Position numbers and translations under genes: made by a program. The notes beneath the pieces are model-generated. The model ran no database searches and had not been told where the DNA came from. It saw nothing but the letters and a program-made list of their open reading frames with translations. A DNA stretch of 64,000 nucleotides from Pseudomonas lalkuanensis (GTDB lineage: Bacteria > Pseudomonadota > Gammaproteobacteria > Pseudomonadales > Pseudomonadaceae). Position 1 is the first letter of the stretch. Every line of letters starts with the position of its first letter. Shown in pieces: positions 12,596 to 20,674 of the stretch. Location of the stretch: the NCBI RefSeq assembly GCF_008807375.1, contig NZ_CP043311.1, forward strand, positions 1-64,000, written 5' to 3'.

Positions 12596-12677
12596 GAAAT
12601 TCACCTGTGCTGGGTCTTCGACGGAAAATGCCGGAGTATACCCGATCCGACCCCGCCGCAACCGCATGGAAAGCCTT

Positions 12678-13229
12678 ATGCCACGCTGCTTCTGGTGCAA
12701 TGACGACCCCCTCTACATCGCCTACCACGACACTGAATGGGGCGTACCGCTGAAGGACCCGGCGGCGCTCTTCGAACTCCTCCTGCTGGAGGGCTTCCAG
12801 GCCGGCCTTTCGTGGATCACCGTGCTGAAGAAGCGCGAGCGTTACCGCGAGGTGCTGTTCGGCTTCGACCCCAAGCGCCTGGCGGTGATGAGCGACGAGG
12901 AAATCGAGAAGCTGATGCAGGACCCGGGCATCATCCGCAACTTTCTCAAGCTCAAGGCCGCGCGGCAGAACGCTCAGGCCTGGCTGCGCCAGGAAGACCC
13001 GGTGGCGCTGCTCTGGTCGTTCGTCGGCGGCAAGCCCAAGATCAATCACTTCAGCGAGCGCGGCCAGGTGCCGGCGGTCACGCCGGAGGCCGAGGCCATG
13101 AGCCGTGCGTTGAAGAAAGCCGGCTTCACCTTCGTCGGCCCGACCATCTGCTATGCCTTCATGCAGGCCGCTGGCATGGTCATGGATCACACCACGAATT
13201 GCGACCGCTACCCTGAACTGACCGCCTGA
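12678..13229 (+). CDS. tag: DNA-3-methyladenine glycosylase I
   Basis: Tag excises 3-methyladenine from alkylated DNA in base-excision repair. The 183-residue protein begins [22 protein letters not shown], matching the family length and N-terminus. The zinc ligands C4 and H17 and the C-terminal H/C pair in DHTTNCDRY are present, as is the [11 protein letters not shown] helix. Start at ATG 12678 is preceded by GGAAAG; an ATG four codons earlier (12666) is possible. Divergent from glyQ. Confidence 0.95.
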   Translation: MPRCFWCNDDPLYIAYHDTEWGVPLKDPAALFELLLLEGFQAGLSWITVLKKRERYREVLFGFDPKRLAVMSDEEIEKLMQDPGIIRNFLKLKAARQNAQAWLRQEDPVALLWSFVGGKPKINHFSERGQVPAVTPEAEAMSRALKKAGFTFVGPTICYAFMQAAGMVMDHTTNCDRYPELTA

Positions 13230-13288
13230 GGCGGCATCGTTCACGCGGCGAGGGTAGAATGCGCGCTTTTCGATCTACTGGAGATGCC

Positions 13289-13297
13289 TGTGGATAA
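13289..13297 (-). promoter_or_regulatory. Perfect DnaA box over the htrB start codon
   Basis: TGTGGATAA is the reverse complement of the consensus box TTATCCACA and covers the GTG start codon of the lauroyltransferase gene. It may be chance, but it is the second perfect box in this otherwise GC-rich window. Confidence 0.35.
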
Positions 13298-14177
13298 GCT
13301 GAAAGGCGCGCTGGTCGTCGGTTTCCTGCGCCTCTTTGCCCTGCTTCCGTGGCGCGCCGTGCAAGCGGTCGGCGCCACCATCGGCTGGCTGATGTGGAAA
13401 CTGCCGAACCGTTCCCGCGAAGTGGTGCGGATCAACCTGTCCAAATGCTTTCCCGAACTGTCGCCGGCGGAGCTGGAACAGCGTGTGGGCCAGAGCCTGA
13501 TGGACATCGGCAGGACCCTTACCGAGAGCGCCTGCGCCTGGATCTGGCCGGCGGAGAAGTCCATCGGCCTGGTGCGCGAGGTGGAAGGGCTGGAGGTGCT
13601 GCGCGAGGCCCTGGCCAGCGGCAAGGGTGTGGTCGGCATCACCAGCCACCTGGGCAACTGGGAAGTGCTCAACCACTTCTACTGCGCCCAGTGCAAACCC
13701 ATCATCTTCTACCGCCCGCCCAAGCTGAAGGCAGTGGATGAACTGCTGCAGAAGCAGCGGGTGCAGCTGGGCAACCGCGTGGCGCCGTCCACCAAGGAAG
13801 GCATCCTCAGCGTCATCAAGGAGGTGCGCAAGGGCGGCGCCGTGGGCATCCCCGCCGACCCGGAGCCGAGCCTGTCCGCCGGCCTCTTCGTGCCCTTCCT
13901 CGGCACTCGTGCCCTGACCAGCAAGTTCGTTCCCGGCATGCTCGCCGGCGGCAAGGCGCGCGGCGTCTTCCTGCACGCCCTGCGCCTGCCCGATGGCTCG
14001 GGCTTCAAGGTGATCCTGGAAGCCGCGCCCGAGGCCATGTACAGCGAGAACGTGGAAGAAGCGGTCACCGCCATGAGCGCTGTGGTGGAGAAATATGTGC
14101 GGGCCTATCCCACCCAATACATGTGGAGCATGAAACGCTTCAAGAAACGCCCCGAGGGCGAGAAGAAGTGGTACTGA
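13290..14177 (+). CDS. htrB: Lipid A biosynthesis (2-hydroxy)lauroyl acyltransferase, HtrB/LpxL family
   Basis: This inner-membrane enzyme adds a secondary acyl chain to Kdo2-lipid A or a precursor. The 295-residue protein has an N-terminal membrane anchor and the catalytic H-LGNW-E motif (H120, E125 from this start). It corresponds to P. aeruginosa PA0011 (HtrB1), which acylates with 2-hydroxylaurate precursors. I chose GTG 13290 because GGAG at 13280-13283 stands 6 bases before it; the ATG at 13284 directly abuts the same GGAG and would have no spacer. A rho-independent terminator follows. Confidence 0.93.
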   Translation: MDKLKGALVVGFLRLFALLPWRAVQAVGATIGWLMWKLPNRSREVVRINLSKCFPELSPAELEQRVGQSLMDIGRTLTESACAWIWPAEKSIGLVREVEGLEVLREALASGKGVVGITSHLGNWEVLNHFYCAQCKPIIFYRPPKLKAVDELLQKQRVQLGNRVAPSTKEGILSVIKEVRKGGAVGIPADPEPSLSAGLFVPFLGTRALTSKFVPGMLAGGKARGVFLHALRLPDGSGFKVILEAAPEAMYSENVEEAVTAMSAVVEKYVRAYPTQYMWSMKRFKKRPEGEKKWY

Positions 14178-14182
14178 CGAGG

Positions 14183-14205
14183 AAGGCGCCGAAGGGCGCC
14201 TTTTT
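14183..14205 (+). terminator. Rho-independent terminator after htrB
   Basis: AAGGCGCC / GGCGCCTT stem with GAAG loop (14183-14190 / 14195-14202) followed by a run of T. Confidence 0.88.
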
Positions 14206-14302
14206 CATGGGCAGGGTTCAACCCTTTCGTCGAAGGGTTGTGCCGGAACGCGAGAAACCGTATTAACGACGGCTGCAAACCGGCTCAGGACGACGCGATC
14301 CC

Positions 14303-14569
14303 ATGGCGAACCAGCGGCAATTTCCCCGAACTCCGATGAAATGCAGGATCAGGATCAGCCTCCCGGGCTTCGGTGAGCTGATTGCCCAAACCCGCGACCT
14401 GTCCGATGGCGGCGTCTATGTCCGGCATCCCGACCTGGCCAGACTGCCCCTCGGGACCGTCGTCACTGGCCAGGTCCAGGACCTGCCCATGGAGGCGCCC
14501 ATCCTGGAAATGGAAGTGATACGGGTGGATGCCGAAGGGGCCGGGTTCAGCTTCCTGCCGACCGGCTGA
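14303..14569 (+). CDS. PilZ domain protein (predicted c-di-GMP receptor)
   Basis: A single-domain 88-residue PilZ protein. The c-di-GMP signature is present: RxxxR (R5-QFP-R9) near the N-terminus and DLSDGGVYV ([D/N]xSxxG) about residues 32-40. It corresponds to PA0012. It is likely cytoplasmic and acts by binding a partner; the target is unknown. It marks the left edge of backbone before the ectoine island. Confidence 0.92.
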   Translation: MANQRQFPRTPMKCRIRISLPGFGELIAQTRDLSDGGVYVRHPDLARLPLGTVVTGQVQDLPMEAPILEMEVIRVDAEGAGFSFLPTG

Positions 14570-14714
14570 TCTTCCTCCGGGCACGGGCGCGCCGTCACCG
14601 GTGGCAACTCCCGCGCTTCGCCGACGCCTTGTGGACCACCGAGCAGACCCTCGGCTACCGGCGTGGCGCCTGACCCTCGATCCTGCCACCTGCGGGCGGC
14701 GGGACGAGCGGCGC

Positions 14715-15461
14715 TCAGCGCAGCGTATAGCCGCTGTCCACCACCAGATCCTGCCCGTACAGGCCCCGCGCGGCCGGCGAGAGCAGGAACAGGATGACCT
14801 CGGCGACTGCTTCGGGCTCGAGGAAGCGGCCGCCCAGCAGACGCTGGTTCACCGTACCGGCTACCGCGGCCAGATCCTCATCGCCCAGGCCCAGGGTCGA
14901 CCAGATGGGTGTGGCGGTGGGGCCGGGGGACACCAGGTTCAGGCGCACGCCACGCGCCGCCATTTCCACCGCCAGGGTGCGCACCTGGGCTTTCAGCGCG
15001 CTCTTCGAGGCGATGTAGGCGGCGAGGCCGGGGAAGGTCACCCGGGACAGGAAGGTACCGATGAACACTACGGACGCGGACGGCGCCAACCGGTCGCGCA
15101 GCGCCGCGAGGGTATCCAGGGCGCCGGCCCCGTTGACCGCCCACTGGGCCGCGAAAGCGGCGGTATCCAGGCCATCGGCCAGGCGAGCGATGCCAGCGTT
15201 GGGTACAAGACAATCCACCGGCCCCAGGCTGCCGGCCACTTCGGCAAGGGCAGCCAGGTCGGCGGCGCGGGTGACGTCTCCGGGCTGCCAGCGCAGGGCG
15301 TCGCCGTAGCGCGCCTTGAGGCCGTCCAGCGCTCCGGCGCTCCGGCTCATGGCCAGTACGCGGGCGCCACGGGCCAGGAGCAGCTCGACGACGGACAGGC
15401 CGATGCCGGAGCTGGCTCCAGTGACCACGGCAAGGCGATTCTCGAATTCGTGTTGGGACAT
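14715..15461 (-). CDS. Short-chain dehydrogenase/reductase (SDR) of unknown substrate
   Basis: Classical SDR of 248 residues: cofactor motif TGASSGIG near residues 14-21, the NAG motif (PNAG), and the catalytic YxxxK (YIASK) with an upstream Ser. Start ATG 15461 has AGGAACCC upstream. It lies on the same strand as, and downstream of, ehuBCDA, separated by 186 bp that hold a strong inverted repeat, so it may have its own promoter. Its substrate is not evident; a link to hydroxyectoine use is only positional. Confidence 0.85.
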   Translation of the reverse strand: MSQHEFENRLAVVTGASSGIGLSVVELLLARGARVLAMSRSAGALDGLKARYGDALRWQPGDVTRAADLAALAEVAGSLGPVDCLVPNAGIARLADGLDTAAFAAQWAVNGAGALDTLAALRDRLAPSASVVFIGTFLSRVTFPGLAAYIASKSALKAQVRTLAVEMAARGVRLNLVSPGPTATPIWSTLGLGDEDLAAVAGTVNQRLLGGRFLEPEAVAEVILFLLSPAARGLYGQDLVVDSGYTLR

Positions 15462-15574
15462 GACAGGGTTCCTGTTGTGAAGGGCAGCGTCGGGCTCGGC
15501 CGCGACCTGCCCTCTTCAACAAGAACTGCGCCAGAATTTTAAGTCTTATAAATCAACTACGTGCAAGGAATGCT

Positions 15575-15610
15575 GTCCTTATGACCGCAAAACGGCGCAG
15601 TCATAAGGAC
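15575..15610. promoter_or_regulatory. Inverted repeat GTCCTTATGAC / GTCATAAGGAC between SDR gene and ehuA
   Basis: Perfect 11-bp arms (15575-15585 and 15600-15610) with a 14-bp spacer; a nearby palindrome GTCATCATGAC lies at about 15617-15627. No U tract follows on the minus strand, so it looks more like an operator than a terminator. The AGGACA half-motif recurs at the enuR and eutB promoters. Confidence 0.45.
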
Positions 15611-15647
15611 CTATCGCGTAGTCATCATGACACGATGCGACGTCGGC

Positions 15648-16487
15648 TCAGTTGGCCTCCTTCACCGCGCTGAGGAAGCAGCGGGTACGTTCTTCCCGAG
15701 GATTGCCGAAGAAGGCTTCCGGCGTGCCCTGCTCGAGTATCCGGCCCTGGTGGAAGAAGCACACACGGTCGGCGAACTCGCGGGCGAAGCCCATCTGGTG
15801 CGTCACCATCAGCATGGTCAGGTTGTGTTCGTCACCCAGCTTGCGGATCACATTGAGCACCTCGCCGCAAAGCTCCGGGTCGAGGGCCGAGGTCACTTCG
15901 TCGAAGAGCATCACCTTGGGTCGCATCGCCAACGCCCGGGCAATGGCCACGCGCTGCTGCTGGCCGCCGGAGAGCTGCGAGGGGTAGTGATCCAGCTTGT
16001 TGCCCAGGCCGACCATGTCCAGCAGCTGGACGCCCCGTTCACGCGCCTCGGCCTTGCCCAGGCCGAGCACCTGCACCGGTGCTTCCATCACGTTCTGCAG
16101 CGCACTCATGTGCGGGAACAGGTTGAAGCTCTGGAACACCATGCCGATCTTGCCGCGCACGCGGCGGATGTGGCTTTCCGGTGCGGGGACCAGGCGGCCG
16201 TTGCGAGGGATGTGAGTCAGCGGTTCGCCGTCGACTTCGATCAGGCCCTTGTCGATGGTCTCGAGGGTCATCAGCACCCGCAGCAGGGTGGATTTGCCCG
16301 AGCCGCTGGGGCCGATGATCGCTACTTTCTCGTTGGCCTTCACCTCCAGGTTGAGGTCGTTGAGCACGGTGAAGCTGCCGTAGCTCTTGTGCACGCCCTG
16401 GAAGCGCACCATGGGGCTGTCGAGCTGGGGGATGGCGCGGTTGTCGCTGTCGCGCAGGGTATCAGTGGTTAGGGACATGGCAGTCAT
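15648..16487 (-). CDS. ehuA: Ectoine/hydroxyectoine ABC transporter, ATP-binding protein
   Basis: The ATPase of a polar amino-acid-type importer; 279 residues. Walker A GPSGSGKST, the ABC signature LSGGQQQR and Walker B VMLFDEVTSALDPE are all present. The start is ATG 16487 (MTAMSLTTDTLRDS) with GGAGG in front; the same frame stays open far upstream through ehuD but out of its reading frame. Last gene of ehuBCDA, 14 bp after ehuD. Family members import ectoine-type solutes; the assignment rests on the cluster context. Confidence 0.9.
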   Translation of the reverse strand: MTAMSLTTDTLRDSDNRAIPQLDSPMVRFQGVHKSYGSFTVLNDLNLEVKANEKVAIIGPSGSGKSTLLRVLMTLETIDKGLIEVDGEPLTHIPRNGRLVPAPESHIRRVRGKIGMVFQSFNLFPHMSALQNVMEAPVQVLGLGKAEARERGVQLLDMVGLGNKLDHYPSQLSGGQQQRVAIARALAMRPKVMLFDEVTSALDPELCGEVLNVIRKLGDEHNLTMLMVTHQMGFAREFADRVCFFHQGRILEQGTPEAFFGNPREERTRCFLSAVKEAN

Positions 16488-16501
16488 AGATCCTCCGGGG
16501 T

Positions 16502-17158
16502 TCAGCGCAGCGCAGTGCGCGATTCCACCTGCCTGACCCCGAAGGCCAGGACGATGCTGATGGTCAGGAAGAACAGGCCCACCAGGGTGATGGGTTCCAG
16601 GTAACGGAAGCTCTCGGAGCCGATGTTCTTCGCCTGTTGCATGATTTCCACCACGGTGATCGCCGAGAGCACCGGGGTGTCCTTGAACATGGCGATCAGG
16701 TAGTTGCCCAGCGCCGGCAGGATCGGCCGGATGGCCTGGGGCAGGATCACGTCGCGGTAGGCCTTCCAGGGCGAGAGGTTCAGCGCGGTGACCGCCTCCC
16801 ACTGGCCACGCGGCACCGAGTCCAGGCCGGCGCGGTAGACCTCGGCGGTGTAGCAGGCGTAGTGCAGGGCGATGCCCAGCGTGCCGGCCACCAGCGCGGT
16901 CATGTTCAGGCCGTAGCTGGGCAGCACGTAGAACAGGAAGTACACCTGGATCAGCAGCGGGGTGCTGCGGATGAACTCGATCACCGACGCGGCCGGCCAT
17001 GACAGCCAGAAGTGCCGGTTGCGCCGTGCCACCGCCAGGAACAGGCCCAGGACCACGGCCAGGGCGAAGGCCACCAGGGTGATGCCGATGGTCTTGAGCG
17101 AGGCCTGCACGAGCTGCGGCAGGATTTGCAGGGTGAAGTCCCAGTCGAACAGGTTCAT
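16502..17158 (-). CDS. ehuD: Ectoine/hydroxyectoine ABC transporter, permease
   Basis: A 218-residue inner-membrane permease of the HisM/GlnP type with about five membrane segments and the EAA loop (GQWEAVTALNLSPWKAYRDVILPQA), which docks the ATPase. It overlaps ehuC by 4 bp (17155-17158), so the two permeases are coupled and likely form a heterodimer. Confidence 0.9.
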   Translation of the reverse strand: MNLFDWDFTLQILPQLVQASLKTIGITLVAFALAVVLGLFLAVARRNRHFWLSWPAASVIEFIRSTPLLIQVYFLFYVLPSYGLNMTALVAGTLGIALHYACYTAEVYRAGLDSVPRGQWEAVTALNLSPWKAYRDVILPQAIRPILPALGNYLIAMFKDTPVLSAITVVEIMQQAKNIGSESFRYLEPITLVGLFFLTISIVLAFGVRQVESRTALR

Positions 17159-17814
17159 GCCAGACCTCCGCGGATGCGGCCGTGGCTCAGGCGGCGCTCG
17201 ATGCGACGCATCAGGAAGGCGATGGCCTGGGCGAGGATGAAGTAGAGCACCAGCGACAGCGCGAAGATCTCCAGGGTCTGGAAGGTCGCCTGATCCAGCT
17301 GGCGGGCGCGGAAGGTGAGATCCGACAGCGTGATCAGCGACACCAGCGAGGTGTTCTTCAAGAGCTCGATCAGCAGGTTGGTGCCCGGCGGTATGGCGCA
17401 GAGCAGCGCCTGCGGCAGGATGACCCGGCGAAAGCGCGTTGCCGGCGACATGTTCAGGGCGATGGCGGCTTCGTACTGCCCCTTGGCCACCGAGGCGATG
17501 GCGCCGCGCATCACTTCTGCGCCATAGGCGCCGATGTGCAGCCCCAGGCCGAGGATGGCCACGCTGTAGGGCGTCATTTCCAGGTTGAAGGGGGGCAGCG
17601 GCAGAACGAAGAACAGCCAGAACAGCTGGACCAGCAGCGAGGTGCCGCGGAACAGTTCGATGTAGCCGGTAGAGAGCCAGCGCAGCGGCGCGATGGGCGA
17701 CATGCGCCCGAGCGCGGCGAGGATGGCGGTGAGGATGGCGAGCAGCGAGCCGAAGACGGTTATCTGGACGGTAACCCAGGCGCCCTGCAGCAACAGCGGA
17801 AGCAATTCACCCAT
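17155..17814 (-). CDS. ehuC: Ectoine/hydroxyectoine ABC transporter, permease
   Basis: Second permease, 219 residues from ATG 17814 (MGELLPLLLQGAWVTVQ). The EAA loop GQYEAAIALNMSPATRFRRVILPQA is present along with about five hydrophobic segments. An alternative ATG at 17877 (15 bp after ehuB) would add 21 residues, but it has GGG directly against the start codon and the extra residues do not look like the family N-terminus. Pairs with EhuD. Confidence 0.88.
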   Translation of the reverse strand: MGELLPLLLQGAWVTVQITVFGSLLAILTAILAALGRMSPIAPLRWLSTGYIELFRGTSLLVQLFWLFFVLPLPPFNLEMTPYSVAILGLGLHIGAYGAEVMRGAIASVAKGQYEAAIALNMSPATRFRRVILPQALLCAIPPGTNLLIELLKNTSLVSLITLSDLTFRARQLDQATFQTLEIFALSLVLYFILAQAIAFLMRRIERRLSHGRIRGGLA

Positions 17815-17892
17815 GATGCGATACCAAGGTCGGGTGGATATCTGCGGGGGGCCGGCGCTGCGGGAGACGCCGGCCATCCCGTTCGACAGCGA

Positions 17893-18750
17893 TCAGGACT
17901 GGGAACAGAGCGCCGCGGCGGTCTTGTCGGTCAGGTTGGAGCGATCGAAGCCGAAGGGCTCAACGGTCTTCAGGTGCTCCTCGCTGCCCAGCCAGGTCTT
18001 GAGCTGCTGGTTCACCGCGTCGCGCAGGTCCTTGTCCTCCGGGCGGAAGGCCAGGGCGCCGTAGCCGGTATGGGCCGGGTCGTCCTTGAAGTTGGTGACC
18101 GCTTCCACCTGCTCGCCGCCCTTGGCGGCCAGGCCTTTCATGGTCAGGGCGGTACCCACGCTGGCGTCGGCACGGCCGGCGCGCACCGCCTGCAGCTGCG
18201 CGGTGGTATCGGGCACCTGGACGATCTGCTCGTCCTTCACGCCGGACTGCCGCGCGTAGCCCAGTTCCACGGTACCGGACATCACGGCCAGGCGCAGGCT
18301 CGGGTCCTTCGCGATATCGGCATAGCTATGCAGGTTTTTCGGATTGCCTTTGGGCACCAGCAGGGTGTCCGGAATCTGGTAGTGCGGGTCGGTGAAGAGC
18401 ACCTGCTTGCAGCGCGGCGGGGTGATGTACATGCCGGCGGCGATCACGTCGAAGCGCCCGGCGCGCAGGCCCGGAATCAGCGCGCCCCATTCGGTGAGCA
18501 CGGGCTCGACCTTGTCGATGCCCATCTGCTTGAACACCTGGGTGGCGATCTCCGGGGATTCGCCGGTGACCTTGCCGGAGGTGTCGGTGAAGGCGAAGGG
18601 CGCCTCGTTGGCATAGCCGATGCGGATGGTTCCGCTCGACTTGATCCGCTCGAGGGACGTCTCGGCCTGGGCTACTGAAGCGCCGAGCGCCCCCAGCAAC
18701 AGGCAAGCGGCCAAGAGGCGATGGTGGAAGGGAGGGGTTGCGGTACTCAT
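17893..18750 (-). CDS. ehuB: Ectoine/hydroxyectoine ABC transporter, periplasmic binding protein
   Basis: A 285-residue periplasmic solute-binding protein of the SBP_bac_3 type. It has a Sec signal peptide (hydrophobic core LLAACLLLGALGA, cleavage after ASVAQA) and the mature start ETSLERIKSSGTIRIGYANEAPFAF. Known EhuB proteins bind ectoine and hydroxyectoine with high affinity; here the role is inferred from similarity and the eut/doe genes opposite. Start ATG 18750 with AGGAG. First gene of the importer operon, divergent from the MocR regulator. Its leader carries A-rich Hfq/Crc-type motifs. Confidence 0.9.
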   Translation of the reverse strand: MSTATPPFHHRLLAACLLLGALGASVAQAETSLERIKSSGTIRIGYANEAPFAFTDTSGKVTGESPEIATQVFKQMGIDKVEPVLTEWGALIPGLRAGRFDVIAAGMYITPPRCKQVLFTDPHYQIPDTLLVPKGNPKNLHSYADIAKDPSLRLAVMSGTVELGYARQSGVKDEQIVQVPDTTAQLQAVRAGRADASVGTALTMKGLAAKGGEQVEAVTNFKDDPAHTGYGALAFRPEDKDLRDAVNQQLKTWLGSEEHLKTVEPFGFDRSNLTDKTAAALCSQS

Positions 18751-18761
18751 CGTCGGATCTC

Positions 18762-18840
18762 CTGTTCTTCTCGAGCCGGCCTTTTGTAGTTGTGGGCCAG
18801 GCGGTGGACGGCAGGTATCAGTGCAGCGTTGTTGTTGTTC
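18762..18840 (-). promoter_or_regulatory. A-rich (CA/ARN) motifs in the ehuB leader, candidate Hfq-Crc target
   Basis: Read on the minus strand, GAACAACAACAAC occurs at 18840-18828, about 80 bases before the ATG, and AAGAACAGGAGA (four A-R-N triplets) covers the Shine-Dalgarno at about 18773-18762. This arrangement is what Hfq/Crc uses to repress translation of catabolic mRNAs. Confidence 0.45.
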
Positions 18841-19163
18841 TGTGCGAGGCGTTGGCCGTACCGTGGCCGGTGCCGCCCCGAGGCGCTGTCGGGGATGTCC
18901 CGCGACATTGCCTCGGTGTGCCAGGGCATTGCCTTTTGCTGTATTCCAGCCTAGCAACGCCTGCTTTCGGCTCTTCCTGAAGCCGGATGGATCGACGGGA
19001 AAAAACACCGTTTGGCGGCGGCGATCTTGCAGAATTTTCTGTTCTGCCGGAGCGCGCCGGCCGGGGTGCCGCATAGCCGTTAAGCTGTAGTCGAGCATAC
19101 AAAAGCGCTGGTGCGAGGCTAATTGCACTAGGACAATCACTTTCACCGTCTTTCGAGTCCGCG
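18841..19163. other. Divergent intergenic region between ehuB and the MocR regulator gene
   Basis: The whole gap is 413 bp without a gene (18751-19163). It must hold both divergent promoters. I see an AGGACAATC motif at 19131-19139 (candidate regulator half-site) and a small dyad near 18967-18984, but no convincing -35/-10 pair, sigma-54 site or ORF with a ribosome site. Confidence 0.6.
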
Positions 19164-20579
19164 ATGAACATGGAATCCTGGCGTCAGGCCCTGGCCGCCC
19201 TGCGGGGCGGCGAATCCAAGTACAAGTCACTGGTCCAGGCCATCGCCCGCGAAATCGAGCAGGGCGAGCTGCGCGACGGCCAGCGCCTGCCGCCGCAACG
19301 CCAGGTCGCCGACCGTCTGGCCATCAGCGTGCAGACCGTGACCAACGCCTACAAGGAGCTGGAACGCCAGGGGCTGGTGCGCTGCGAAGTGGGGCGCGGC
19401 AGCTTCGTGTCCCGGCGCATGACCGAGGGTGTCTCGCGCTACATGCTCGATCACCCGGAACGTTCCTTGGTGGACCTCTCCATCGCCAGCATCGTTCACA
19501 CCCATGAGCACGACCGCCTGTGGCGTGAGACCTGCCGCGAGCTGGCGCAGGAGGATGACCAGCCCTGGATGCGCGCCTGCCGGCCGATCGCCGGTTTCGA
19601 GGCGCACCGCGATGCAGCCGTGCACTGGCTGGCCCGGCAGGGCATGGCGGTACAGCGCGACGACCTGCTGATCACCAATGGCGCCGCCCACGGCCTGTTC
19701 CTCGCCCTCGCCTCGCTGGCCGGCCCGGATGACGTGGTGCTTTGCGAGAACCTCACCGACCACGGCGTGATCGGCAGCTCCCAGGTGCTCGGCTTCACCT
19801 TGAAGGGGCTGGAGCACGACCGCGAGGGCATCGACCCCGAGCATTTCGAGGACCTCTGCGGTAACGAGCGGATCACCGCGCTGGTCTGCACCCCCAACCT
19901 GAACAACCCCACCAGCAGCCTGATGCCCGATTCGCGGCGCCGCGAGATCGCCGAGATCGCCCGGCGCTATGGCGTCTACGTGATCGAGGACGACGTCTAC
20001 GGTCCGCTGCTCGACGAGCGCCGCGCGCCACCCATCAGCCACTACCTGCCGGAGCAGTCCTTCTACTGCACCAGTTTCACCAAGTCGGTACTCACCGGGT
20101 TGCGCATCGGCTACCTGGTGATGCCCAGGCGCCTGGCCCTGCGCACTGAGAGCATCCTGCGGGTGAACAGCTGGATGGCCACTCCGCTGATGGCCGAAGT
20201 AGCCAGCCGCTGGGTCCTCGGCGGCCAGGCCCAGGCCCTGCTGGAGCGCCAGCGCGACCTGCTGGTGCGGCGCAACGCCCTGGTCAGCGAGCACCTCGGC
20301 GACTACGTGCTCGGCCAGCATCCCCACGCCCTCAACGCCTGGGTCGGCATCCCGTCGCACTGGGAGCTGGACAGCCTGGTGCGCGAGCTGCGCCACCGGC
20401 GCATCGCGGTCACCTCGCCCGACCCCTTCATGGTGCGCGGAACGCCCCGGCCCCGTGCCGTGCGCCTGTGCCTTGGCGCCGACTGCAGCGAGAAGCGCCT
20501 GGCCGGCGCCTTGCGCAACATGCACGAACTCTTCGGGCAGTACCCGAAAATCCACGACCTGGGCGGCATGCACATGTAA
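19164..20579 (+). CDS. enuR: MocR-family (GntR/aminotransferase) regulator, EnuR-like
   Basis: A 471-residue fusion of an N-terminal GntR winged helix (about 15-80; QRLPPQRQVADRLAISVQTVTNAYKELERQGLV) and a fold-type I aminotransferase-like domain. The PLP lysine is in SFTKSVLTGLRIGY, and the NLNNPTS and VIEDDVYGPL motifs are present. In known ectoine clusters EnuR senses catabolic intermediates (acetyl-DABA, DABA) through PLP and represses import and degradation genes. It sits between ehuBCDA and eutBC-doeAB, which supports that role. The symbol follows family and context rather than experiment. Confidence 0.85.
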   Translation: MNMESWRQALAALRGGESKYKSLVQAIAREIEQGELRDGQRLPPQRQVADRLAISVQTVTNAYKELERQGLVRCEVGRGSFVSRRMTEGVSRYMLDHPERSLVDLSIASIVHTHEHDRLWRETCRELAQEDDQPWMRACRPIAGFEAHRDAAVHWLARQGMAVQRDDLLITNGAAHGLFLALASLAGPDDVVLCENLTDHGVIGSSQVLGFTLKGLEHDREGIDPEHFEDLCGNERITALVCTPNLNNPTSSLMPDSRRREIAEIARRYGVYVIEDDVYGPLLDERRAPPISHYLPEQSFYCTSFTKSVLTGLRIGYLVMPRRLALRTESILRVNSWMATPLMAEVASRWVLGGQAQALLERQRDLLVRRNALVSEHLGDYVLGQHPHALNAWVGIPSHWELDSLVRELRHRRIAVTSPDPFMVRGTPRPRAVRLCLGADCSEKRLAGALRNMHELFGQYPKIHDLGGMHM

Positions 20580-20603
20580 GAGATGGGCGGTTGATGAGAA
20601 ACC

Positions 20604-20640
20604 GTCCTAGGACATTAAACACGACAAAAGCAGGACATTA
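20604..20640 (+). promoter_or_regulatory. Candidate EnuR operator upstream of eutB (AGGACATTA direct repeats)
   Basis: AGGACATTA occurs twice in direct orientation (20609-20617 and 20632-20640, 23 bp apart), and the first copy is part of the palindrome GTCCTAGGAC (20604-20613). Direct repeats with a GGAC core resemble operators of other MocR regulators such as TauR. A weak promoter TTGATG - 17 bp - ATTAAA (from 20591) would place the palindrome between -35 and -10. Confidence 0.45.
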
Positions 20641-20674
20641 GACTCGCCCCGACTGCCACTTCGGGGAGACGACC

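Noticed and set aside
15648..17000. A single 450-codon frame joining ehuA with part of ehuD
   Set aside because: Only the part from ATG 16487 encodes the ABC ATPase; the upstream part is out of frame with the true permease gene.
18751..19163. Sigma-54 promoter for ehuB near CTGGCACACCGAGGCAAT (minus strand, about 18904-18925)
   Set aside because: The GG and GC are 9 bp apart instead of the required 10, so it does not qualify.
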